From Armatimonadota bacterium (GTDB lineage: Bacteria > Armatimonadota > Zipacnadia > Zipacnadales > JABUFB01), in assembly GCA_018056145.1 (NCBI GenBank), contig JAGPGE010000002.1, positions 1 through 31,112 on the forward strand: 31,112 bases of DNA, written 5' to 3'. The notes under the pieces are model-generated. The model did no database searches. It was given only the letters and a program-made list of their open reading frames with translations, and was not told the origin of the DNA. The position numbers and the translations under genes are program-made. This document shows, piece after piece, positions 25,189 through 31,112 of the stretch (its first letter is position 1; the number at the start of each line of letters is the position of its first letter).

Positions 25189-26313
25189 TCAGAGTTGCTT
25201 GCGGAATCGTTTCGCCGCAAGGGTCACGATGGCGAGGGTGAAGACAAGCAGGATCAGCAGGCTGCGTCTGAGCACCGCAAAGGGCGCGGCCTTGAGGTAG
25301 ATGCCGCGGATCACGATAAGGAAATGGGTGGCCGGGACCAGGTTCGAGGCGACCTGCAGGGCCTTCGGCATGCTGGCGATGGGGAAGCTGAACCCGGACA
25401 GGAGCACCGCCGGCAGGAGCGTGGCCAGTGTTGCGATGAGGATCGCCAGGCGCTGGGTGGGCGCGATGACTGAAAAGAGCAGGCCCATGGAGAGTGACGC
25501 CACCAGGTACAGCACGCTGGCCGCGAGCAGGAGCGGAATGCTTCCGGCGGGACTCACGCCGAACACCAGTCTGCCGGTGGCGATGGACAGCAGAACGTCC
25601 GCGAAGGCGATGCCCACGTACGGGATCATCTTGCCCACGAGGATCTCCGGCGCCCGGGCGGGACTGGTGACGAGAGTCTCGAAGCTTCCCCACTCGCGTT
25701 CGCGCACGATGCAGGTGGATGTGAGCAGGCCCGCGAGGATGCTGAGCAGGATCGCGATGAGGCCGGGCACGATGAACTTCGTGCTCTCAAGGGCGGGATT
25801 GTAGAGAATCGTTGGGTGGACCGTGAAGGCGGGAGACAGACTGACTCCCGCCGCCCGGGCGAAGCGCTCGCTGTACTGGGCCGACCAGTCGAGAAGCGCG
25901 CCCTCGACGTACGCCACCGCAACATTGGCGCGGGTGACATCGGCCCCGTCCAGGGCGACCTGCACTTCGGCGCCGCGCCCGGCTCCCAGTTCGCGCCCCA
26001 TGTCGGGCGGGATCACCATGACGAAAGTCACCGTGCCGCGATCGAGCAGGTCCTGGATGCGCGCCCGGTCGTGGATGACCTCGATCAGGTCGAAGTAGCG
26101 GTTCTGCCGGAACTGGTTGATCACGTCCCGTGAGGTGTCGGAACCGTCGAGATCGTGTACCGCGAAGGGGATGTGGTCCAGGTCGAAGTTGATGCCGTAG
26201 CCGTAGACGAGCAGCAGCAGAACCGGCAGGGCAACGATGACGAACAGGCTGCGGGGGTCGCGCAGGTTGTGAATCCATTCGGCCCGGGCGATGGTGGCGA
26301 TTCGGCGCATCAT
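25189..26313 (-). CDS. ybhS: ABC-2 type permease (YbhS-like) of efflux system
   Basis: 374 residues. The start ATG 26313 overlaps the stop of the upstream ATPase (ATGA, 26313-26310), indicating translational coupling; a second ATG follows immediately at 26310. The N-terminal motif RAEWIHNLRDPRSLFVIVALPVLLLLVYGYG is the classic ABC-2 transporter start. A periplasmic loop of about 140 residues precedes five helices with VREREWGSFETLVTSPARAPEILVGK and LSGFSFPIASMPKALQ. The partner permease starts 28 bp after its stop. Substrates of E. coli homologues are cations, dyes and some antibiotics; here the substrate is unknown. Confidence 0.88.
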   Translation of the reverse strand: MMRRIATIARAEWIHNLRDPRSLFVIVALPVLLLLVYGYGINFDLDHIPFAVHDLDGSDTSRDVINQFRQNRYFDLIEVIHDRARIQDLLDRGTVTFVMVIPPDMGRELGAGRGAEVQVALDGADVTRANVAVAYVEGALLDWSAQYSERFARAAGVSLSPAFTVHPTILYNPALESTKFIVPGLIAILLSILAGLLTSTCIVREREWGSFETLVTSPARAPEILVGKMIPYVGIAFADVLLSIATGRLVFGVSPAGSIPLLLAASVLYLVASLSMGLLFSVIAPTQRLAILIATLATLLPAVLLSGFSFPIASMPKALQVASNLVPATHFLIVIRGIYLKAAPFAVLRRSLLILLVFTLAIVTLAAKRFRKQL

Positions 26314-27377
26314 CCGCGGTCACTCCCCACCGTGTCCGGGCGCTCGTAGGCCCGCGCCAGGGAGACGAAGACATCTTCCATGGTGGGGGAGACGCGAATG
26401 GCGCGTTCCACGGTTACGCCGGCGGCATTGAGGGCAGCGGTGACCAGTGCCACGGGGTCCTTGATTCCAGGTGCGCACTCGGCATGCAGGGCGTCCCCGT
26501 AGAGCGCCACCTCGGCAATCCCCTCGCGTCCCTCCAGCGCGTCCAGCGCCGACCAAACCGGATCGGCGCGGACTTCCACCAGGTTCTGAGCGTGCTCGCT
26601 TCGCATCTGCTCGGGCGAGCCCTCGGCGATGAGCCGCCCGTAGTGCATCATGGCAAGGCGCGTGCAGTGTTCGGCCTCGTCCATGACATGGGTGGTGACG
26701 AAGACCGTGGCGCCATGGTGGGCGAGATCATCGATCTGCTCCCAGAAGAGCCGACGGGTGAGAGGGTCTACGCCGCTGGTCGGTTCGTCTAGGTACAGTA
26801 TCGGCGGCTCATGGACCATGCTGGTCCCGAGGGACAGGCGCTGCCGCCAGCCGGTGGAAAGGGTCTTCGCGAGACGGTCGCGGACCGGGCCGAGTTCGAG
26901 ACGCTCGATGATGCCTGCGATCCTAGGCTTTGCGTCACTTCGTCGCACACCATACAGGCCCGCGTAGAACTCCATGTTCTCGGCGACCGTGAGGTCGTCG
27001 TATAGGGAGAAGAACTGGGGCATGTAGCCGATGGTTGCGCGGACGCGCTCGGGATCACGGGCCACGTCGATTCCGGCGACGCGCGCACTGCCGGAGGTGG
27101 GCAGAAGCAGCCCGCAGAGAATTCGAATGGTAGTGGACTTGCCCGAGCCATTGGGCCCGAGGAAACCGAAGACTTCACCCTCGGCAACCTGGAAGCTCAC
27201 GTCGTTCACCGCGACGAAGCTGCCGAAATTGCGGATCAGGTTCTGGACTTCGACTGCGGGTGCGATACCAGGTCGTCCTTTCTTGTGTGTATTGCCTCGG
27301 GGGACTCCCCGGGTTCCGTGGGGCCCTGTGCGCTGGACGACGCGCACATCCCACGGCTGCCATTGGGGGCATCGCAC
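26310..27377 (-). CDS. ybhF: ABC transporter ATP-binding protein, second half of a split YbhF
   Basis: The open frame reaches GTG 27377, but no Shine-Dalgarno supports that start, and homology begins at about ATC 27266 (IAPAVEVQNLIRNFGSF). This lies 9 nt after AAAGGA (27276-27281), so translation may begin there at a rare non-canonical codon, giving about 318 residues. Numbered from ATC: Walker A GPNGSGKST (37-45), Walker B ILYLDEP (about 156-162) and the H-loop His193 in TTHVMDEAE are intact. The signature reads LSTGWRQRL rather than LSGGQ. In E. coli YbhF both ATPases are one fused polypeptide; here the genes are separate. Its stop overlaps the YbhS-like start. Confidence 0.85.
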   Translation of the reverse strand: MRCPQWQPWDVRVVQRTGPHGTRGVPRGNTHKKGRPGIAPAVEVQNLIRNFGSFVAVNDVSFQVAEGEVFGFLGPNGSGKSTTIRILCGLLLPTSGSARVAGIDVARDPERVRATIGYMPQFFSLYDDLTVAENMEFYAGLYGVRRSDAKPRIAGIIERLELGPVRDRLAKTLSTGWRQRLSLGTSMVHEPPILYLDEPTSGVDPLTRRLFWEQIDDLAHHGATVFVTTHVMDEAEHCTRLAMMHYGRLIAEGSPEQMRSEHAQNLVEVRADPVWSALDALEGREGIAEVALYGDALHAECAPGIKDPVALVTAALNAAGVTVERAIRVSPTMEDVFVSLARAYERPDTVGSDRG

Positions 27378-27412
27378 CGGTTGGCGGGAGACTTACCTGG
27401 TCTTACTGGTCG

Positions 27413-28345
27413 TCAAATGCCGTGTCTCTCGGTGACCATGGTCATGAATGCGTCTTCCAGGGATGGTTCGGCCTCCTGGATTCGTTGGCAGTCCACTCCT
27501 GCCTGCGCCAGCGCCTTGCGGATCGGCTCCGCGTCGGCTCCCGGATGCATGAGAATGTGGAGGCGGTCGCCGAAGACCTCGACGCTGGCCACGTCGGGGC
27601 AGGCCTTTAGCGCCTCTCGCGCGGTGCGTTGCGGCCGGCACGAGACCTCGTAGATGGCGCCGGGGATCGCCTCCCGCAAGGCTGCGGGAGTGTCCGCTGC
27701 GATCACCGCTCCCTCATACATGAGGGCGACGCGGTTACAACGCGAGGCCTCGTCCATGTACGGAGTGGTGATGAGCAGGGTGACCCCCTGGCGTGGCAGG
27801 TCATACAGGATCTTCCAGAAATCCCGGCGCGAAACGGGATCGACGCCTGTGGTGGGCTCGTCCAGGAGCACGACTTCGGGCCGGTGGATGAGGGTGCACA
27901 GCAGGGAGAGTTTCTGGCGCATGCCCCCGGAGAGCCGCCCGGCCTGGCGCGCCCGGAAAGGCTTCATGTAAGTGATCTCCAGCAACTCCTCGCGCCGCTC
28001 TTCCCAGGCCCCGCGGGGCGCCTCATACAGGTCGGCGAAGTATCGGATGTTTTCGTCCACGGTGAGATCCCGGTGGAGACTGAAGCGCTGGGGGAGGTAG
28101 CCGATGCGCCGCTTGACGGCCTCGGGTTCGCGCAGGACATCGTGCCCGGCCACGTGTGCCGAGCCGGAGTCGGGGCGCAGGATGCCGCAGAGGATGCGCA
28201 TGGTAGTGGTCTTCCCGGCGCCGTCGGGGCCGAGCAGGCCGACGATCTCGCCGCTGCTCACGGTCAAGTCCACGCCGGCGCAGGCGACGACTTCGCCGAA
28301 TGTCTTGCGCAGTCCCTCCGCCTTGATGGCTTGAGCGGTGCTCAC
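27413..28345 (-). CDS. ybhF: ABC transporter ATP-binding protein, first half of a split YbhF
   Basis: 310 residues, GTG start at 28345 overlapping the HlyD gene's TGA (GTGA, 28342-28345). Walker A GPDGAGKT (39-46), Q-loop region YLPQRF, signature LSGGMRQK (138-145) and Walker B VVLLDEP (158-164) are canonical. The switch histidine is replaced by Pro195 (TTPYMDEAS). The missing H-loop here and the degenerate signature in the other ATPase would fall on the same composite ATP site of a heterodimer, leaving the other site complete. This cytoplasmic protein energises the two ABC-2 permeases together with its partner ATPase. Confidence 0.88.
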   Translation of the reverse strand: MSTAQAIKAEGLRKTFGEVVACAGVDLTVSSGEIVGLLGPDGAGKTTTMRILCGILRPDSGSAHVAGHDVLREPEAVKRRIGYLPQRFSLHRDLTVDENIRYFADLYEAPRGAWEERREELLEITYMKPFRARQAGRLSGGMRQKLSLLCTLIHRPEVVLLDEPTTGVDPVSRRDFWKILYDLPRQGVTLLITTPYMDEASRCNRVALMYEGAVIAADTPAALREAIPGAIYEVSCRPQRTAREALKACPDVASVEVFGDRLHILMHPGADAEPIRKALAQAGVDCQRIQEAEPSLEDAFMTMVTERHGI

Positions 28346-29967
28346 GGGGATGCCTGTCCTTCGGCGCCGGAGGCGAACTCCACATCCGCGGGCATGCCTG
28401 GCTTCAGCAGGCCGTCTTGGTTGTCAACGGCAACTTCCACCGCGAAAACCGTCCGGGCGCGCTCTTGCTGGGTCTGCACATACTTGGGCGTGAACTCGGC
28501 TTCGGTGGCAACGTGCCGGACCGTTCCCGGGAAGCTTACGTCGGGCATTCCGTCCACGAAAACGAGGGCGGACTGTCCCAGGCGGATGCGGGGCAGGAGG
28601 GGCTCGGGCACGTAGACGGTGACCCAGGTTTCGCTGAAGTCCACCAGGCTTGCCAGGGATGAGCCGGGCTTCACCACTTCGCCCGGCCGGACGTAGACTT
28701 GACTGATCGTCCCGGCACGCGGCGCGGAGACCGTGAACTTCTCCAGGTTCGCTTGGGCCGCGATGAGGGCTGCCTGTGCCTGAGCGAGTTGCGCCTGTGC
28801 GGCCTCGGCTTCCTGCTTGCGAATGTCCACCTGCCGCTGGTTCTCACGGGCGAGAAGCAGAGATGCCTGGGCTTCGCCCACCTGCCCGCGGGCGGTCTCG
28901 ATTGCCCCCTGGCGTGACCCGGAGCGGACGAGGCTGAGTTGGGCGAGGGCGGATTCATAGCTGGCCCGGGCCTGGCGCACCACGGCACGGGCCTGGTCGA
29001 TGTCCTCCTGCCGCGGCCCCTTCCGAGCGAGTGTGAGCGCCTCGGATGCACTGCGTTGCCGGGCCAGCGACTGATCCAGCTGGGCCTGGGCCGCCTGAAC
29101 CTGGTCCGGCCTCGGGCCTGCCCGGACCAGCGACAGCGCCTGCTCCGCCGCGGCGAGATCGGCCTCGGCTGCCTCGTATGAAGCGGTAGCGCGGTCCAGT
29201 TCCTGCTGGGACATGGCGCCCTGAGAGACCATGGAGACCACTCGGTCGTAGTCCTTGCGGGCCTTCTCCCGGGCGGTGCGGGCCTTCTGGACCTGGGCGC
29301 GGGCCTGTTCGATCTCCTGCTCCCGGGCGCCGGCCTGGATGTCGGCGAGTTGCGCCCTGGCGCGCTCGACGTCCGCGGATGCAGCTTCGTAGGATGCCTG
29401 AGCCTGGCGGATCTCTTCGGGTCGGAGACCGGCTTCCAGTTGGCGAAGTCTGGCTTCGGCGGCCTCCATGGCTGCCCGGGCCTGGCTGGAGTTGGCCTTG
29501 GCAGCGGCGATTTCCTGGGGGCGTGAACCGGCCTGCACGTCCCGGGAGCGCGCCCGGGCGGTGTTGACACCCGCTGCCGCCCTGTTCACGTCACCTGATG
29601 CGATGCCCTGCTGGAGCCGCACTGCGGCCATTGCGCGGTCGAGGTTCGCCCGGGCCGCCTCCACCGATGCCTCCGCGCGAGCCACCTCGGCGGCACTGAC
29701 TTCGCCGGTGATGGTGGCGATGATGTCATCCCTGTCCACCCGGTCGCCCTCGCGCACTTCGCAGACCAGGACGGTTCCGGGCACTTCGCAGGCGATCTCG
29801 ATGGTGCGCGACTCGATGATCCCGCTGGCGCGAATGGGGCCGTCTTCGTTGGCGCGCAGGCTCTGGGTAGCGCGCGAGATCAGGGCGCCGGCCCCCGCGA
29901 GTACCGCGATGGCGAGGATGACGCGCACGGGAACCGGGATGCGTTTGACTGGTCCGCGGTCACTCAT
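28342..29967 (-). CDS. ybhG: HlyD/YbhG-type periplasmic adaptor with expanded repeats
   Basis: 541 residues; typical YbhG-like adaptors are about 330. An N-terminal signal-anchor (residues about 13-30) precedes the first barrel half (VLVCEVREGDRVDRDDIIATI). A very long helical hairpin (about residues 90-420) contains repeated 'aGxRxxeI..A' units. The second lipoyl half and beta-barrel follow (SAPRAGTISQVYVRPGEVVKPGSSL, then VTVYVPEPLLPRIRLGQSALVFVDG). The protein forms the periplasmic conduit that links the inner-membrane ABC pump to an outer-membrane channel, which is not encoded here. Its start overlaps the TetR stop by 8 nt (29960-29967). Confidence 0.9.
   Translation of the reverse strand: MSDRGPVKRIPVPVRVILAIAVLAGAGALISRATQSLRANEDGPIRASGIIESRTIEIACEVPGTVLVCEVREGDRVDRDDIIATITGEVSAAEVARAEASVEAARANLDRAMAAVRLQQGIASGDVNRAAAGVNTARARSRDVQAGSRPQEIAAAKANSSQARAAMEAAEARLRQLEAGLRPEEIRQAQASYEAASADVERARAQLADIQAGAREQEIEQARAQVQKARTAREKARKDYDRVVSMVSQGAMSQQELDRATASYEAAEADLAAAEQALSLVRAGPRPDQVQAAQAQLDQSLARQRSASEALTLARKGPRQEDIDQARAVVRQARASYESALAQLSLVRSGSRQGAIETARGQVGEAQASLLLARENQRQVDIRKQEAEAAQAQLAQAQAALIAAQANLEKFTVSAPRAGTISQVYVRPGEVVKPGSSLASLVDFSETWVTVYVPEPLLPRIRLGQSALVFVDGMPDVSFPGTVRHVATEAEFTPKYVQTQQERARTVFAVEVAVDNQDGLLKPGMPADVEFASGAEGQASP
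28890..29560 (-). repeat. six-fold internal repeat in the adaptor's coiled coil
   Basis: Protein-level repeat units, N- to C-terminal: AGSRPQEIAAAKA, AGLRPEEIRQAQA, AGAREQEIEQARA, AGPRPDQVQAAQA, KGPRQEDIDQARA and SGSRQGAIETARG. Spacing runs from about 32 to 70 residues, so the copies are not strictly periodic. The surrounding sequence is Ala/Gln/Arg/Glu-rich heptad-like. Boundaries are approximate. Confidence 0.7.
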
Positions 29968-30598
29968 CCGCCTGCACCTGCCCTCCGAGACCCTCGATGC
30001 CTGACAGGAGAATGGTGGCCAGTTCTTCGGGGGTCACAAGGAGCGCGGCGGTCTGGTTCGGGGCGATGGTTGGCCACAGGACGCCCCAGAAGATGATCTG
30101 CGCCTGGAAAGTGCGGGCGGCGAGGCGCAGTCTGCGCTGGTCCGTGATGCCGGGGGCCCAGCGCTCCATGAGGTCCGCGATGAAGGAGTCGAGTTGGCCG
30201 GCGATCTGGTCCTCAAGGCGCGAGGCAAGTTCGGGGTCGAAAAGCGCCTCGCTGATGAGGACTTTCACGAGGTCGCGGTGGTCTCGCAGGAAGCCCAGGC
30301 GCTCTTCGATCACCGCTACCAAGGCTTCGTGCGGGTCGAGATCGTCGATAGTCTCGACGTACTCGCGGGCAAGGCCCATGCCGTGCTCGAGGAAAGCCGT
30401 GAGTATGTCGCGCTTGCCCGGGAAGTAGAGGTAGAGGGTGCCCGGGGAGAGGTCTGCTTCGGCGGCGATGTCCTTGACCGTAGTGGCGTGATAGCCCTTG
30501 CGGGCGAAGGCGCGCGCAGCGGCCTGGATGATTTGCTGGCGGCGGTCGAGTTCAGCCCCAACGGTCTGATCGCGCACGGGATCGGCTGCTGGAGGCAT
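29960..30598 (-). CDS. TetR-family repressor (CecR-like) of the efflux operon
   Basis: 212 residues from ATG 30598, chosen because GGAG lies 6 nt upstream and the operator sits entirely outside the gene; a second ATG at 30640 would start inside the operator. The helix-turn-helix lies at about residues 38-60 (TTVKDIAAEADLSPGTLYLYF, then PGKRDIL). The C-terminal ligand-binding domain begins about residue 70 and includes FWGVLWPTIAPNQ. It is the first gene of the operon and overlaps the adaptor start, so it is probably autoregulated and represses efflux genes until a ligand binds. The gene order TetR-HlyD-ATPase-ATPase-permease-permease mirrors E. coli cecR-ybhGFSR. Confidence 0.9.
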   Translation of the reverse strand: MPPAADPVRDQTVGAELDRRQQIIQAAARAFARKGYHATTVKDIAAEADLSPGTLYLYFPGKRDILTAFLEHGMGLAREYVETIDDLDPHEALVAVIEERLGFLRDHRDLVKVLISEALFDPELASRLEDQIAGQLDSFIADLMERWAPGITDQRRLRLAARTFQAQIIFWGVLWPTIAPNQTAALLVTPEELATILLSGIEGLGGQVQADE

Positions 30599-30620
30599 AG
30601 TGGGCTCCGGGGCCGATGGG

Positions 30621-30640
30621 ATGAATGAACGTTCATTCAT
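30621..30640. promoter_or_regulatory. perfect 20-bp TetR operator
   Basis: ATGAATGAACGTTCATTCAT is a perfect palindrome, 23 bp upstream of the repressor start and adjoining its -10 box. It closely resembles the ATGAATGAACGTTCATTCAT-like sites bound by CecR/YbiH-type regulators. Binding would block transcription of the whole efflux operon. Confidence 0.85.
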
Positions 30641-30666
30641 TATGCACGGGACGGCGCGGAAGTCAA
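30639..30666 (-). promoter_or_regulatory. promoter of the TetR-efflux operon
   Basis: On the minus strand, TTGACT (30666-30661), a 16-nt spacer and CATAAT (30644-30639). The -10 box touches the operator 30621-30640, the expected geometry for repression by steric exclusion. Confidence 0.7.
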
Positions 30667-30725
30667 GATGGGACGGGCGGCGCAGCAGGCGGTTATGCAG
30701 CCCGGCAGTGGCAGTAATTGGACGT

Positions 30726-30766
30726 GTGCGGGACCCTGTCGGCTGGAAGGCGCCGACATCCCGCAC
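30726..30766. terminator. strong hairpin, possible terminator of the downstream-edge gene
   Basis: GTGCGGGA (30726-30733) pairs with TCCCGCAC (30759-30766), and inside it GTCGGC (30738-30743) pairs with GCCGAC (30752-30757). It lies about 50 nt after the stop (30816) of the minus-strand partial gene. No U-tract follows, so rho-independent activity is uncertain. Confidence 0.4.
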
Positions 30767-30815
30767 CTGAAGCTCAGGCAAGCATCCGAGTGATGGCCTC
30801 AGAATGGGCGGCGAA

Positions 30816-31112
30816 TTACCTCTTGGGGACGATGAAGTAGAGCGCCCGGCGGACCTCCTCCGAAGACAGCTTCTCATCCGCCGGCGTGACATTGCACTTG
30901 GTGTCCCAGGAAACGATGCCCGGCTTCGCGTCCGGCGGCACGGCCAGGCTGAGTTGCACCGTGGTCCTTCCCCGAGCGGGCAAGGTGATCTCCTGGCGCG
31001 GGGCGTCACCGTGCCACGGATGCGGAGTGCCCACGATGATGGTGGTCTCGCACGGATACTCGCTGTCGAGATGCACCTTCCAGGAGGCGACTCCGCCGGG
31101 CCTAACGTGAAC
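30816..31112 (-). CDS. C-terminal fragment of a protein cut by the window edge
   Basis: The frame is open from the window end to the stop at 30816, giving 98 residues and no true start; the GTG at 31076 is internal. The sequence reads as a beta-sandwich (WKVHLDSEYPCETTIIVGTP, TLPARGRTTVQLSLAVPPDAKPGIV) ending ALYFIVPKR. This is typical of a C-terminal Ig-like domain of a secreted glycosidase-type protein. Function cannot be assigned from this part. Confidence 0.6.
   Translation of the reverse strand, partial: VHVRPGGVASWKVHLDSEYPCETTIIVGTPHPWHGDAPRQEITLPARGRTTVQLSLAVPPDAKPGIVSWDTKCNVTPADEKLSSEEVRRALYFIVPKR

Overview
The window is GC-rich bacterial DNA with strong Shine-Dalgarno sites (GGAGG-type) before most starts. 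The gene content points to an uncultured, probably anaerobic or micro-oxic environmental bacterium with a large secreted carbohydrate-binding and polysaccharide-degrading repertoire. It has sulfide-dependent homocysteine genes otherwise best known from methanogens and anaerobes, and a type IV pilus-like ATPase. Armatimonadota, Planctomycetota or Hydrogenedentota-like lineages would fit, but nothing here fixes the phylum.

Layout. (1) 1-3740: the end of a secreted or glycosidase-like protein (+), then a five-module concanavalin A-like secreted protein (-). (2) 3967-7843 (+): a site-2-protease-like M50 metalloprotease with CBS domains (apparent CTG start), a UPF0280 protein, then a structured leader and two coupled genes (HcyBio/DUF39 enzyme and NIL-domain ferredoxin). 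Together the last three form a homocysteine-from-sulfide module. (3) 8017-10002 (+): a secreted protein of unknown function with its own promoter, ending in a bidirectional terminator. (4) 10097-13832 (-): a pilus-type set made of a PilB/GspE ATPase, a GspF-like protein without membrane segments, and a TPR/zinc-ribbon protein. (5) 14004-14465 (+): a YbaK-type deacylase. (6) 14479-22233 (-): two very large secreted carbohydrate-active proteins with a CutA gene between them, coupled by ATGA to the upstream one. An unusual cloverleaf-forming element and an 18-bp palindrome lie between CutA and the downstream glycosidase. (7) 22364-23428 (-): a decayed CHASE2-domain gene and its remnants. (8) 23539-24030 (+): a small secreted protein. 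(9) 24036-30640 (-): a five-gene efflux operon of the E. coli cecR-ybhGFSR type (TetR, HlyD adaptor, two ATPases that are a single fused protein in E. coli, two ABC-2 permeases). A perfect 20-bp operator overlaps its promoter. (10) 30816-31112 (-): the end of a further gene cut by the window edge.

The items most worth a second look are the leader in front of the homocysteine genes (a 37-codon reading frame with strong hairpins and paired Shine-Dalgarno/anti-Shine-Dalgarno segments), the flush four-way-junction element at 18281-18357, the membrane-segment-free GspF protein, and the paired degeneracy of the two split ATPases. I see no CRISPR array, insertion sequence, rRNA or tRNA.
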